Below are positions 18,656 through 26,165 of a stretch of DNA of 64,000 nt, piece by piece. The notes below the pieces were generated by a model that saw only the letters and a program-made list of their open reading frames with translations, had not been told where the DNA came from and did not search any database. The position numbers were made by a program, and so were the translations under genes. Every line of letters starts with the position of its first letter. The first letter of the stretch is position 1. The stretch lies in the NCBI RefSeq assembly GCF_916618755.1, contig NZ_CAKAKB010000003.1, positions 62,001 through 126,000 of the forward strand, written 5' to 3'. Source of the stretch: Actinotalea sp. Marseille-Q4924. Its GTDB lineage: Bacteria; Actinomycetota; Actinomycetes; Actinomycetales; Cellulomonadaceae.

Positions 18656-19057
18656 ATGGCGGAGTCGCAGGTCCCCGCGGCTGCCGTCACCCCCCAGCCG
18701 CGTGTCCGCGTCGACGCGTGGGCGTGGGCGGTGCGTCTGTTCCCGACCCGGTCCGCCGCCGGTGCCGCCTGCCGCGCCGGTCACGTGCGCGTCAACGGTG
18801 ACCGGGCCAAGCCCGCGACCCCCGTGGGGCCCGGTGACGAGGTCCGCATCCGCGTGGCCGGTCGGGAACGGCTCGTCGAGGTGCGCCGCACCCTCGTGAA
18901 GCGGGTCGGCGCCGCGGTCGCCGTCGAGTGCTACGTCGACAACACCCCACCGGAGCCGCCGCGCGAGGAGATCGCGCTGCTGCCGCGACGCGAGCGGGGC
19001 GCGGGCCGGCCCACCAAGCGCGACCGCCGCGAGATCGAGCGACTCCGCGGCTACTGA
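18656..19057 (+). CDS. S4-domain RNA-binding protein (Hsp15/HslR-like)
   Basis: A 133-residue protein with one S4 domain (about residues 17-75): VRVDAWAWAVRLFPTRSAAGAACRAGHVRVNGD. Hsp15 relatives bind 50S subunits carrying nascent chains and help recycle stalled ribosomes. The basic C-terminus (RRERGAGRPTKRDRREIERLRGY) fits RNA binding and is typical of the family. ATG 18656 has GGGAGG 4 nt upstream. It converges on the iron-transport operon. Confidence 0.85.
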   Translation: MAESQVPAAAVTPQPRVRVDAWAWAVRLFPTRSAAGAACRAGHVRVNGDRAKPATPVGPGDEVRIRVAGRERLVEVRRTLVKRVGAAVAVECYVDNTPPEPPREEIALLPRRERGAGRPTKRDRREIERLRGY

Positions 19058-19134
19058 CGGTCCGCTCCGCGCCGGCGCGCGCTCAGGCCACGAGCCGGAG
19101 CAGCTCCCCGAGCAGCGGCCGGAGAGGTCCTCGG

Positions 19135-20181
19135 TCAGGCGGCGCCCGGGAACCAGGTGACAGGCCCCGCGATGCGGACGCCGACGGTGTCCCCCTCGGG
19201 CATCTCGCCCTGCGTGCGGCACAGGACCGGCAGGAGCACGTCGCCGGGGCATCGGACCTCGAGCGCGACGCTCGCGTCGTGCCCGTAGAAGTACCGGTCG
19301 ACGACGCGCGCCGTGAGGCCCTCGCCCTCGGGGACCAGGTGCACCTGCTCGGGTCGCAGCACGGCGCGGCCCACGCCGTCGGCCGCGGCCTGGGCGAGCG
19401 GCAGGTGGCCCAGCGGGGTCCAGACGACCCCGTCGCGCACGGTCGCAGGGATGACGACGGCCTCGCCGACGAACCGCGCGACCTCCACGTCCCGCGGGAA
19501 GCGGTACACCTCCTTGGGCGTGCCCGCCTGCACGACGACGCCGTCGCGCATCACCGCGACGACGTCCGCGGTGGACAGCGCCTCCTCCTGGTCGTGCGTG
19601 ACCAGGACCGCCGTGGCCCCGGCCGCGTGCAGGGCGGCGCGCACGTCCGCCCGGACGCTCGCCCGCAGGGCCGCGTCGAGCGCGGAGAACGGCTCGTCGA
19701 GCAGGACGACGTCGGGCCGGGGTGCGAGCGCCCGCGCGACGGCGACGCGTTGCTGCTGCCCGCCGGACAGCTGAGCGGGCATGCGCCGCTCGTAGCCCCG
19801 CAGACCCACGAGCTCGAGCAGCTCGGTGACGCGGGCGCTGCTGGTGCGTCGCGCACCCCGTCCACCGCGCAGGCCGAACGCGACGTTCTGGGCCACCGTG
19901 AGGTGCGGGAAGAGGGCGCCCTCCTGGGGCACGACGGCGACGCGACGCTTCTCGGGCGCCAGGTGCGTCCCCGCCCCGGTGACCGTCCGGCCGGCGAGGA
20001 CGACGGAGCCGTCGTCGGCCCGCTCGAAGCCCGCGATGACGCGCAGCAGCGTCGTCTTGCCGCACCCTGACGGGCCGAGGACGGCGGCGAGGCGCCCGGA
20101 GGGGACCTCGAGGTCGACGCCGCGCAGCACCGGCTGCTCGCCGAACGCCTTCGTGACCCCACGGACCTGCAGGGGGCTCAT
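19135..20181 (-). CDS. fbpC: iron(III) ABC transporter ATP-binding protein
   Basis: A 348-residue importer ATPase. Walker A is GPSGCGKTTL, the signature is LSGGQQQRVAVARAL, Walker B is VVLLDEPFSALD, the H-loop is VLVTHDQEEA, and a C-terminal TOBE-type regulatory region follows. It is the last gene of the operon. Its ATG overlaps the permease stop by 4 nt (ATGA, 20178-20181). Partner genes identify it as the FbpC-like energiser of ferric-ion uptake at the inner face of the membrane. Confidence 0.9.
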   Translation of the reverse strand: MSPLQVRGVTKAFGEQPVLRGVDLEVPSGRLAAVLGPSGCGKTTLLRVIAGFERADDGSVVLAGRTVTGAGTHLAPEKRRVAVVPQEGALFPHLTVAQNVAFGLRGGRGARRTSSARVTELLELVGLRGYERRMPAQLSGGQQQRVAVARALAPRPDVVLLDEPFSALDAALRASVRADVRAALHAAGATAVLVTHDQEEALSTADVVAVMRDGVVVQAGTPKEVYRFPRDVEVARFVGEAVVIPATVRDGVVWTPLGHLPLAQAAADGVGRAVLRPEQVHLVPEGEGLTARVVDRYFYGHDASVALEVRCPGDVLLPVLCRTQGEMPEGDTVGVRIAGPVTWFPGAA

Positions 20182-21863
20182 CGCAGCCTCACTCCCTCCG
20201 GACGGTCAGGACCCGGAGGTCCTGCTGGTCGACCGACGGCCGGTCGAGCCGGTCCGAGGACCGCCTCGGTCGCGGCGTCCCCCGTCCGCGACGTCCCGTC
20301 CGCGGTCGTCGTGCGGTTCACCGTCCGTGTCTGGACCCGCGTGAGCAGGACCGTCGGGACGATCGCGAGCAGGACGAGCGCCGCCGCGTACGGGGCAGCC
20401 GCAGCGTAGGCACCGGATCCGGTCTCGGTCCACAGCCGGGTGGCCAGGGTGTCCATGCCGGTCGGTCGCAGCAGCAGTGTCGCGGGCAGCTCCTTCATCG
20501 CTGTCAGGAGAACGAGCGCGGCACCCGTCGCGATTCCCGGACCGGCGAGCGGGACCGTGACGCGTCTCAGGGTGGCCCACGGCCCGAACCCCAGGGAGCG
20601 CGACACCTCCTCCAGCCGGCGGGGGCTCTGCGCGACGCTCGCGCGGACCGCACCGACCGCGGCGGGGAGGAACAGCACGGCGTACCCCAGGACCAGCAGG
20701 GGCACCTCCTGGTACAGCGGCTGGAGGTACCGGACCCCCAGGAAGACCAGCGCGAGGGCGACGACGACGCCCGGCAGGGCGTGGCCCGCGTAGGTGGCGT
20801 GCTCCAGGACGCGGACCGACCGTCCGGCGAACCGTGCCGCCAGGATGCCCACCGGGACCGCGAGCAGCGTGGTGACGAGGGCGCCGAGGACCGCCACGCC
20901 GACGGTCGCCCCGGCCGCGTCCGTGAGCCGGCCGACGTCGAGCCGGGCCGAGGACCCGACGACCAGCCAGTACGCCAGGCTCCCCGCCGGGAACGCGAGA
21001 GCGACGCCGGCGACCGCGGCGCAGGCGAGGACGCCGACAGGCGCCCACCGGCCGAGTGCCACGGGCGCCGCCGCCCGCGCGACGCCCGACCCGACGCGGG
21101 CCTGGCCGGCACGGCCGCGGCTGCGCGTCTCGGCGACCGTGATGGCGATCGTCAGCACGACCAGGATGATCGAGAGGACCGCCGCCGGCGTGCGGTCGAA
21201 GCTGGAGCGGTACGACGCGTGGATGACGCGCGTGAAGACGTCGTAGCGCAGCAGCGACGGCGCGCCGAAGTCCGACAGGACGTACAGCGCCACCAGCAGC
21301 CCGCCGGCCGCCGCGGCCGGCCGGATCTGCGGCACGGTGACCCGGAGGAACGTCGCGAGGCTGCTGCGGCCCAGGGAGCGGGAGACCTCCTCCAGGCTCG
21401 GGTCCGCTCGGCGCAGCGCGGCCACGACGGGGAGGAAGACGTACGGGTACGTGCACGCCGATAGCACCAGGAGCGTTCCCCAGAAGCCGGCGAGCTCCGG
21501 GAACGTCGAGATCCACGCGTACGCGGCGACGTAGCTCGGCACCGCCAGCGGCAGCGCGGCGACGACGCCCCACGTCCGCCGGCCAGGCAGGTCCGTGCGC
21601 GCGGTGAGCCAGGCCAGGCCGACGCCGACGACCAGGCACACACCCGTCACCGCGGCGGTGAGCCCCAGGCTGCGCAGCACCAGCCGGACCGTCCGCTCAC
21701 GGACGACGATCTCCCAGGCGGCGCCGAGACCGCTCTCCCCGGCCCGGACCACGAGGTAGGCCAGCGGGAGCAGCGCGACGAGCGCCGCGGCCGTCGCGGG
21801 GACGACGAGGACGGCCGGCGGGCGTTCCCGGACCGGCCGCCCTCGCGGCGTCGTCAGGCTCAG
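20178..21863 (-). CDS. fbpB: iron(III) ABC transporter permease, apparent CTG start
   Basis: A 561-residue FbpB-like permease with about 12 membrane segments and two copies of the ABC-permease EAA loop (EEVSRSLGRSSLATFLRVTVP and a similar later one), so one chain forms the whole channel. No ATG, GTG or TTG lies in this frame from at least 45 codons upstream until after the first membrane helix. CTG 21863 overlaps the stop of the binding-protein gene as CTGA, exactly like the ATGA overlap at the other end, with GAGGTGGG upstream. A CTG start by coupling is inferred; a sequence error is the alternative. Confidence 0.85.
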   Translation of the reverse strand: MSLTTPRGRPVRERPPAVLVVPATAAALVALLPLAYLVVRAGESGLGAAWEIVVRERTVRLVLRSLGLTAAVTGVCLVVGVGLAWLTARTDLPGRRTWGVVAALPLAVPSYVAAYAWISTFPELAGFWGTLLVLSACTYPYVFLPVVAALRRADPSLEEVSRSLGRSSLATFLRVTVPQIRPAAAAGGLLVALYVLSDFGAPSLLRYDVFTRVIHASYRSSFDRTPAAVLSIILVVLTIAITVAETRSRGRAGQARVGSGVARAAAPVALGRWAPVGVLACAAVAGVALAFPAGSLAYWLVVGSSARLDVGRLTDAAGATVGVAVLGALVTTLLAVPVGILAARFAGRSVRVLEHATYAGHALPGVVVALALVFLGVRYLQPLYQEVPLLVLGYAVLFLPAAVGAVRASVAQSPRRLEEVSRSLGFGPWATLRRVTVPLAGPGIATGAALVLLTAMKELPATLLLRPTGMDTLATRLWTETGSGAYAAAAPYAAALVLLAIVPTVLLTRVQTRTVNRTTTADGTSRTGDAATEAVLGPARPAVGRPAGPPGPDRPEGVRLR

Positions 21864-22909
21864 GTGAGTCCCACCTCGTCGAGCAGCGCGAGGGTCTCGT
21901 CGAGGGACTCGAGGTCGTTGAGGTCGATCTGCTGGCCCTGCAGCTCCGACAGCGGCGGGAGGTCGAAGGTGGTCGACTCGACGCCCTCGACGACGGGGTA
22001 CTCCGCGGTCTCGTCCGCGAAGTACTGCTGCGTCTCGTCGGACAGGAGGAAGGCGATCGCCTCGGCGGCGGCCTCCGGCTGGTCGGTGCCCTCGACGATG
22101 CCGGCGCCCGCGACGTTGATGAGCGCCCCCGGGTCGTCGCTGTCGAGGAAGTGGATCCGCGCGTTCACGCCCTCCTCGCCGACCTCCGCGGTGCGCTGGT
22201 ACCAGTAGTAGTGGTTGATCAGGCCCAGGGCGACCTGCCCGGCGTCCACGGCGTCGAGGACCGCGTTGTTGTTCTCGTACGCCTGCGGGTCGTTCGCCGC
22301 GAACGCCTCGAGCCACTCCCGGGCGCCGTCGTCGCCGCGCGCCACGCGCAGCGCGGTGACGAACGCGTGGAAGCTCGCGTTGCTGGGCGCGTAGCCGATC
22401 TTCCCCGCCCACTCGGGCTCGAGGAGCTGGTCGATGCCCGTGATCGACTCGATCTCGGGCACCTGCTCCGGGTCGTACGCGAGGACGCGGGCACGGCCCG
22501 ACGTCGCCACCCAGCGGCCCTCGGCGTCCCGGTACGCCTCGTCGACGAGGTCGAGGACCTCCTGGTCGAGCTCGGCGAGCATGCCCGCATTGGCCAGCGC
22601 ACCCAGGGCGCCGGCGTCCTGGCCGAAGAAGACGTCGGCGTCGGTCGCCTCGCCCTCCTCGAGCAGCTGGGCCGCGAGCTCGCTCGTCCCGGCGTAGCGG
22701 ACCTCGACGGGCACGCCCACGGCCTCCTCGAGACGGTCCAGGACCGGCTCGACGAGGTTCTCGTTGCGCCCGGAGTAGATGACGAGCGCGCCGTCGGCGT
22801 CCTGCGCGTCCCCGGTGGCCTCGGGCGCACCGGCGTCGGAGCCGCAGGCCGCGAGCGTCGCGGTGACGGCGAGGAGGGCGGTCGGGAGGGCGAGTCGCGA
22901 ACGGCGCAC
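21860..22909 (-). CDS. fbpA: iron(III) ABC transporter substrate-binding lipoprotein
   Basis: A 349-residue FbpA-like periplasmic-binding-type lipoprotein. A signal peptide with lipobox (ATLAACGSD) anchors it outside the membrane. The motif NHYYWYQR contains the adjacent tyrosines that bind Fe(III) in FbpA/FutA proteins, and ALVIYSGRNENL is the family N-terminal strand. GTG 22909 has AGGAG 7 nt upstream. It is the first gene of a three-gene operon with an iron-box promoter. Confidence 0.92.
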   Translation of the reverse strand: MRRSRLALPTALLAVTATLAACGSDAGAPEATGDAQDADGALVIYSGRNENLVEPVLDRLEEAVGVPVEVRYAGTSELAAQLLEEGEATDADVFFGQDAGALGALANAGMLAELDQEVLDLVDEAYRDAEGRWVATSGRARVLAYDPEQVPEIESITGIDQLLEPEWAGKIGYAPSNASFHAFVTALRVARGDDGAREWLEAFAANDPQAYENNNAVLDAVDAGQVALGLINHYYWYQRTAEVGEEGVNARIHFLDSDDPGALINVAGAGIVEGTDQPEAAAEAIAFLLSDETQQYFADETAEYPVVEGVESTTFDLPPLSELQGQQIDLNDLESLDETLALLDEVGLT

Positions 22910-22999
22910 GCGTGCTCCTGGGTGGTCTGGACCGGACGGTCGTCGGCTGGGGGAGGTGCACCTCGTCGTGCCGGTCGCCCGGTGCGGACGGCCGGATCG

Positions 23000-23028
23000 A
23001 GACTAGGTGAGGCATGCCTTACCTCCAA
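23000..23028 (-). promoter_or_regulatory. promoter of the iron uptake operon
   Basis: On the minus strand: -35 TTGGAG (23023-23028), a 17-nt spacer and -10 TAGTCT (23000-23005). The expected start is near 22993, giving a leader of about 84 nt before GTG 22909. Confidence 0.6.
23005..23024. promoter_or_regulatory. DtxR/IdeR-type iron box
   Basis: AGGTGAGGCATGCCTTACCT, a near-perfect 20-bp inverted repeat made of AGGTNAGGC half-sites. It fills the spacer between the -35 and -10 of the iron-uptake promoter, so a bound iron-loaded repressor would block RNA polymerase. It also lies about 90 nt upstream of the divergent serine dehydratase gene. Confidence 0.7.
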
Positions 23029-23077
23029 ATCGCCGCGGGGTGCCGCTCAGCGGCGGGCGGCCGTGGTCGGTCACGGC

Positions 23078-23083
23078 TAGCGT
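23078..23083 (+). promoter_or_regulatory. -10 element of serine dehydratase gene
   Basis: TAGCGT about 32 nt upstream of ATG 23116. No clear -35 is seen. Confidence 0.4.
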
Positions 23084-23115
23084 GGGCGGACCACCACCAC
23101 GCGCGAAGGGGCACG

Positions 23116-24603
23116 ATGAGGGGCGCCGACCAGGCCCGGCGGACGACGACCGCCTACGTCTCGCTGTTCGACCTGTTCTCCATCGGGGTGGGTCCGTCGT
23201 CCTCCCACACGGTGGGACCCATGCGCGCGGCCCGCGCCTTCGCCCGACGCCTGCGCGACGACGGGCTGCTCGACCAGGTCGACCGTGTCACGTGCGTCCT
23301 CTACGGGTCGCTCGGGGCCACCGGCCTCGGCCACGGCACGCCCGACGCCGTCGTGGCCGGGCTGGCCGACCTCGACCCCGCCACCTGCGACCCGGACGCC
23401 GTGCGCGGTGCGTGGTCGCGCCGGCCCGCCGAGGCTGACGGCGCGCCGGGGGCGCCGCAGGTCGACGTGGCACCGGCAGCTCCGGCCGGACCGCGGGCAC
23501 CCCGCCACGCCGCCGACGACGGGCTGCTGCTCGCGGGGGAGCGCCCCATCGTCTTCCCGCGGGACGCCGTCGCGCTCGCGCCCCGGACCCGGCTGCCGGG
23601 ACACCCCAACGCCCTGACCCTGCTGGCGTGGCAGGACGGCGAGCCGCTGCCCCTGCGGGAGGAGACGTGGTACTCGGTCGGCGGGGGGTTCGTCGTCCGC
23701 GACGGCGCAAGGACCGACGGCGACGACGCGGCGCCGCCCGTCCCGTACCCCTTCGACACGGCCGCCGACCTGCTCGCGACGTGCGACGCGACGGGGCTCG
23801 ACATCGCCGGCGTGGCGCGCGCCAACGAGGAGGCGCTGCACGGGCGCGAGGCGGTCGAGGCGCGCCTGGACGCCGTGTGGGACGCCATGACGACGTGCGT
23901 GTCCCGCGGCCTCCGGGCGACGGGCACGCTCCCCGGCGGGCTCCGCGTGCCCCGGCGTGCCGCGGCCGTGCGGGCCCACCTGGAGGAGCGCGACGCCCGG
24001 GGCGAGGGCGGGACGTCGACGGAGTGGCTGCACGCGTGGGCGCTGGCGGTCAACGAGGAGAACGCCTCCGGCGGCCGCGTGGTGACCGCGCCGACGAACG
24101 GCGCGGCGGGGATCGTGCCGTCCGTCGCGCACCACTACCTGCGTTTCGTGCCGGGCGCGTCGCGCGAGGGCGTCCACCGGTTCCTGCTCACCGCGGCGGC
24201 GCTCGGCTCGCTGTTCAAGCGCAACGCCTCCATCTCCGGCGCCGAGGGGGGCTGCCAGGCCGAGGTGGGCTCGGCGTGCGCCATGGCAGCGGGTGCGCTG
24301 TGCGCCGTCCGCGGCGGTACGCCCCGCCAGGTGGAGAACGCCGCGGAGATCGCCATCGAGCACCACCTTGGGCTGACCTGCGACCCGGTGGGCGGTCTGG
24401 TGCAGATCCCGTGCATCGAGCGGAACGCGATCGCGGCGTCGACCGCGGTGAGCGCGGCGCTGCTGGCCCTGCACGGTGACGGCACGCACCTCGTCTCGCT
24501 CGACACCGTCGTGGAGACGATGCGGCAGACCGGACAGGACATGTCGAGCAAGTACAAGGAGACGAGCGAGGGCGGGCTCGCCGTCAACGTCGTCGAGTGC
24601 TGA
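23116..24603 (+). CDS. sdaA: L-serine ammonia-lyase, [4Fe-4S], single chain
   Basis: A 495-residue serine dehydratase converting L-serine to pyruvate and ammonia. The N-terminal beta domain starts SLFDLFSIGVGPSSSHTVGPMRAA. The alpha domain has KRNASISGAEGGCQAEVGSACAMAAGALC and CDPVGGLVQIPCIERN, which carry the cluster-ligand cysteines. Both domains are in one polypeptide, as in E. coli SdaA. A Pro/Ala-rich insertion of about 40 residues (around 115-150) is extra. ATG 23116 follows a GAAGGGG site. It is divergent from the iron importer, with the iron box between. Confidence 0.93.
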   Translation: MRGADQARRTTTAYVSLFDLFSIGVGPSSSHTVGPMRAARAFARRLRDDGLLDQVDRVTCVLYGSLGATGLGHGTPDAVVAGLADLDPATCDPDAVRGAWSRRPAEADGAPGAPQVDVAPAAPAGPRAPRHAADDGLLLAGERPIVFPRDAVALAPRTRLPGHPNALTLLAWQDGEPLPLREETWYSVGGGFVVRDGARTDGDDAAPPVPYPFDTAADLLATCDATGLDIAGVARANEEALHGREAVEARLDAVWDAMTTCVSRGLRATGTLPGGLRVPRRAAAVRAHLEERDARGEGGTSTEWLHAWALAVNEENASGGRVVTAPTNGAAGIVPSVAHHYLRFVPGASREGVHRFLLTAAALGSLFKRNASISGAEGGCQAEVGSACAMAAGALCAVRGGTPRQVENAAEIAIEHHLGLTCDPVGGLVQIPCIERNAIAASTAVSAALLALHGDGTHLVSLDTVVETMRQTGQDMSSKYKETSEGGLAVNVVEC

Positions 24604-24609
24604 GGACCT

Positions 24610-25080
24610 TCAGGCCGCCGTCGGCCGCAGCCTGCGCAGGAGCAGGTACATCTCGCAGCCCAGGCACAGGCCGAAAGCCGCGTTGAGGAAGGCGGCGACG
24701 AGCGCGACCGCCGCGGCCACCGTCACGGCGCCGGGCACGCCCACCAGCGCCAGCACGAGGCCGAGCCCCGTGACGACGAGGCCCACGAGCTGCGCGAACC
24801 GCGGTGGCGCGGGGTCCTCGAGCTGCTGCGGCGGCGCGAGACGCGGGCGGACGAAGCGGCGGTAGGCGACGCCCTGGACGGACCCCTGCACGCCCCGCAC
24901 CACGCCGACGACGAAGAGCGCGACGACCACCGCGAGCAGGACCGTGCCCGCCGCCATCCCGCCGAGCAGCACGGTGAGGGCCAGCAGCACGGTGGTCACG
25001 GCCGCGCCGAAGCGCGGCCCACGGGGGTCGATCCCGGCGCCGTGCGGCGGGGCCGGCGAGGGAGTGCGGGGTGACGTCAC
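24610..25080 (-). CDS. DUF4395 membrane protein
   Basis: A 156-residue protein. Its N-terminal 20 residues end in IDPRGPRFGAAVT, which is typical of DUF4395 and leads into the first pair of helices. A soluble loop (GVAYRRFVRPRLAPPQQLEDPAPPRFAQ) precedes a second hydrophobic pair, and a late GLCLGCEMYL carries two conserved cysteines. GTG 25080 has AGGAG upstream. DUF4395 genes commonly sit beside thioredoxin-like genes, as here (79 nt away), which suggests thiol redox or sulfur handling at the membrane. The role is unproven. Confidence 0.8.
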   Translation of the reverse strand: MTSPRTPSPAPPHGAGIDPRGPRFGAAVTTVLLALTVLLGGMAAGTVLLAVVVALFVVGVVRGVQGSVQGVAYRRFVRPRLAPPQQLEDPAPPRFAQLVGLVVTGLGLVLALVGVPGAVTVAAAVALVAAFLNAAFGLCLGCEMYLLLRRLRPTAA

Positions 25081-25159
25081 GGGAGCTCCTGGGTTGGTGC
25101 TGGGAGAGGGATGCGGTCGTGCAGGCGCGCGGTCTGCAGGCGCGCCTGCGCCGTGGTGC

Positions 25160-25669
25160 TCAGCGGGCGACGGCGACCAGGTCGTCGTGGTCGAGGGCGG
25201 CGCGGGCCTGGTCCGGCCGCATCGGACCGGAGGTCCGCGACAGCACGATGCCGTCCGCGTCGAGCAGCAGGACGGTCGGGGTGCGCAGGACGCCGAGGCG
25301 CCGCACGAGCGCGTCGTGCTCCTCGACGCGGATCTCGACGTGCGCGACGCCGTCCCTGTCGCCGGCGACGGCGCCGAGCGCGCGCGCCACCTGGGGGCAC
25401 GTCGCGCACGTGGCGGCGGAGAGCTGGAGGAAGGTGCGGTGGCTGCCGAGGGCGTGCCCGAGCTCGTCGGCCCCCACCCTGACGCCCGGCTCGGCGGCGC
25501 GGAAGCGCCCGTCACTGCGGCGCAGGAGCAGGCCGGTGACGGTCGCGGCGGCGAGCACGGCGAGGAGCACGAGCCCCTGGCTCCCGAGGGACCCCGCGGC
25601 GCCGCCGTCCGCTGCGGCGGTCAGCACGGTGCCGAGGGCGTGCTCGGGCTGGACGAGGAAGGCGGTCAC
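25160..25669 (-). CDS. membrane-anchored thioredoxin-like protein
   Basis: A 169-residue protein from GTG 25669. A transmembrane helix (LVLLAVLAAATVTGLLL, about residues 32-48) precedes a thioredoxin-like domain with the active-site CATC in SAATCATCPQVARAL and the cis-Pro in LRTPTVLLLD. If the anchor is N-in, the domain faces outward and would act as an extracytoplasmic thiol oxidoreductase. It is followed by the DUF4395 gene, the usual partner. Upstream in-frame starts exist; 25669 is the first that gives a plausible N-terminus. Confidence 0.75.
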   Translation of the reverse strand: MTAFLVQPEHALGTVLTAAADGGAAGSLGSQGLVLLAVLAAATVTGLLLRRSDGRFRAAEPGVRVGADELGHALGSHRTFLQLSAATCATCPQVARALGAVAGDRDGVAHVEIRVEEHDALVRRLGVLRTPTVLLLDADGIVLSRTSGPMRPDQARAALDHDDLVAVAR

Positions 25670-25826
25670 GTCCGGTCCGAACCGTCGGAGGCCGTGGATT
25701 AGTCCCGGCCGACGTCCCCGTGAGACGCGGACAGGGACACTCCGGGACCTCTGCCGGGACGCGTCGGGCGGTCCCCGAGGAGCCCGAGGAGCCCGGCACA
25801 AGTCGTGGGATGGTTGCGCTCACGCC

Positions 25827-25842
25827 ATGTAAGCGCTTGCAT
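25827..25842. promoter_or_regulatory. LacI/cre-type operator
   Basis: ATGTAAGCGCTTGCAT is an almost perfect palindrome. Its core TGTAAGCGCTTGCA fits the LacI-family/cre pattern TGNAANCGNTNNCA at every fixed position. It probably controls malQ, the thioredoxin-like gene, or both. Confidence 0.65.
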
Positions 25843-26000
25843 GCGATCATCGGGACGTCCGGTCGACCACTGACCGCGTCCCCGGCGGCTCGTCCCCCGG
25901 TCCCGCTCGACGGAGAGGTGCGGGGACCACAGGGCCGTTCGGGGGTCGAGGGTCGAGGGACCTAGGATCGGGCGCCCCGCCGCAGTAAGTTTCTGAAAGT

Positions 26001-26008
26001 CTTGCAAG
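26001..26008. promoter_or_regulatory. CTTGCAAG palindrome upstream of malQ
   Basis: A perfect 8-bp palindrome preceded by TTTCTGAAAGT. Repeats containing TTGCAAG occur in operators of maltose/alpha-glucan regulators (MalR type) in actinomycetes, so a sugar-responsive site is plausible. Evidence is limited to this short match and the adjacent malQ. Confidence 0.4.
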
Positions 26009-26165
26009 GAACGACCCGAGCACCACCTCGACCGAACGAGCAGCAGCACCCGACAGATCGACCCGACAGCCCTAGGGGCAGCAGGGCACGACCGGTGGAA
26101 CATCACCCGTCCCACCGACGTTGTGCCGTCACTGGCCCTCGGGCCCCGAGCGAACGAGTGCAGGT

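Larger units (their letters stand above)
25670..26165. other. 496-nt divergent control region between thioredoxin-like gene and malQ
   Basis: No ORF with convincing features. It contains a LacI/cre-type palindrome (25827-25842), a possible -10 TAGGAT (25963-25968) for malQ and a CTTGCAAG palindrome (26001-26008) downstream of it. A duplicated 9-mer near 25785 is also present. The remainder shows nothing I can assign. Confidence 0.5.

Noticed and set aside
13789-18690. A 1633-codon open frame on the minus strand
   Set aside because: It lies opposite the RNB ribonuclease, pgi and AI-2E permease genes, has low-complexity Arg/Gly/Asp-rich composition and no recognisable domain. It is a shadow frame caused by very high GC.
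20178-23015. A 945-codon minus-strand frame suggesting a long N-terminal extension of the iron permease
   Set aside because: The first 380 codons overlap the binding-protein gene in another frame and have no domain. Operon overlaps support a start near 21863.
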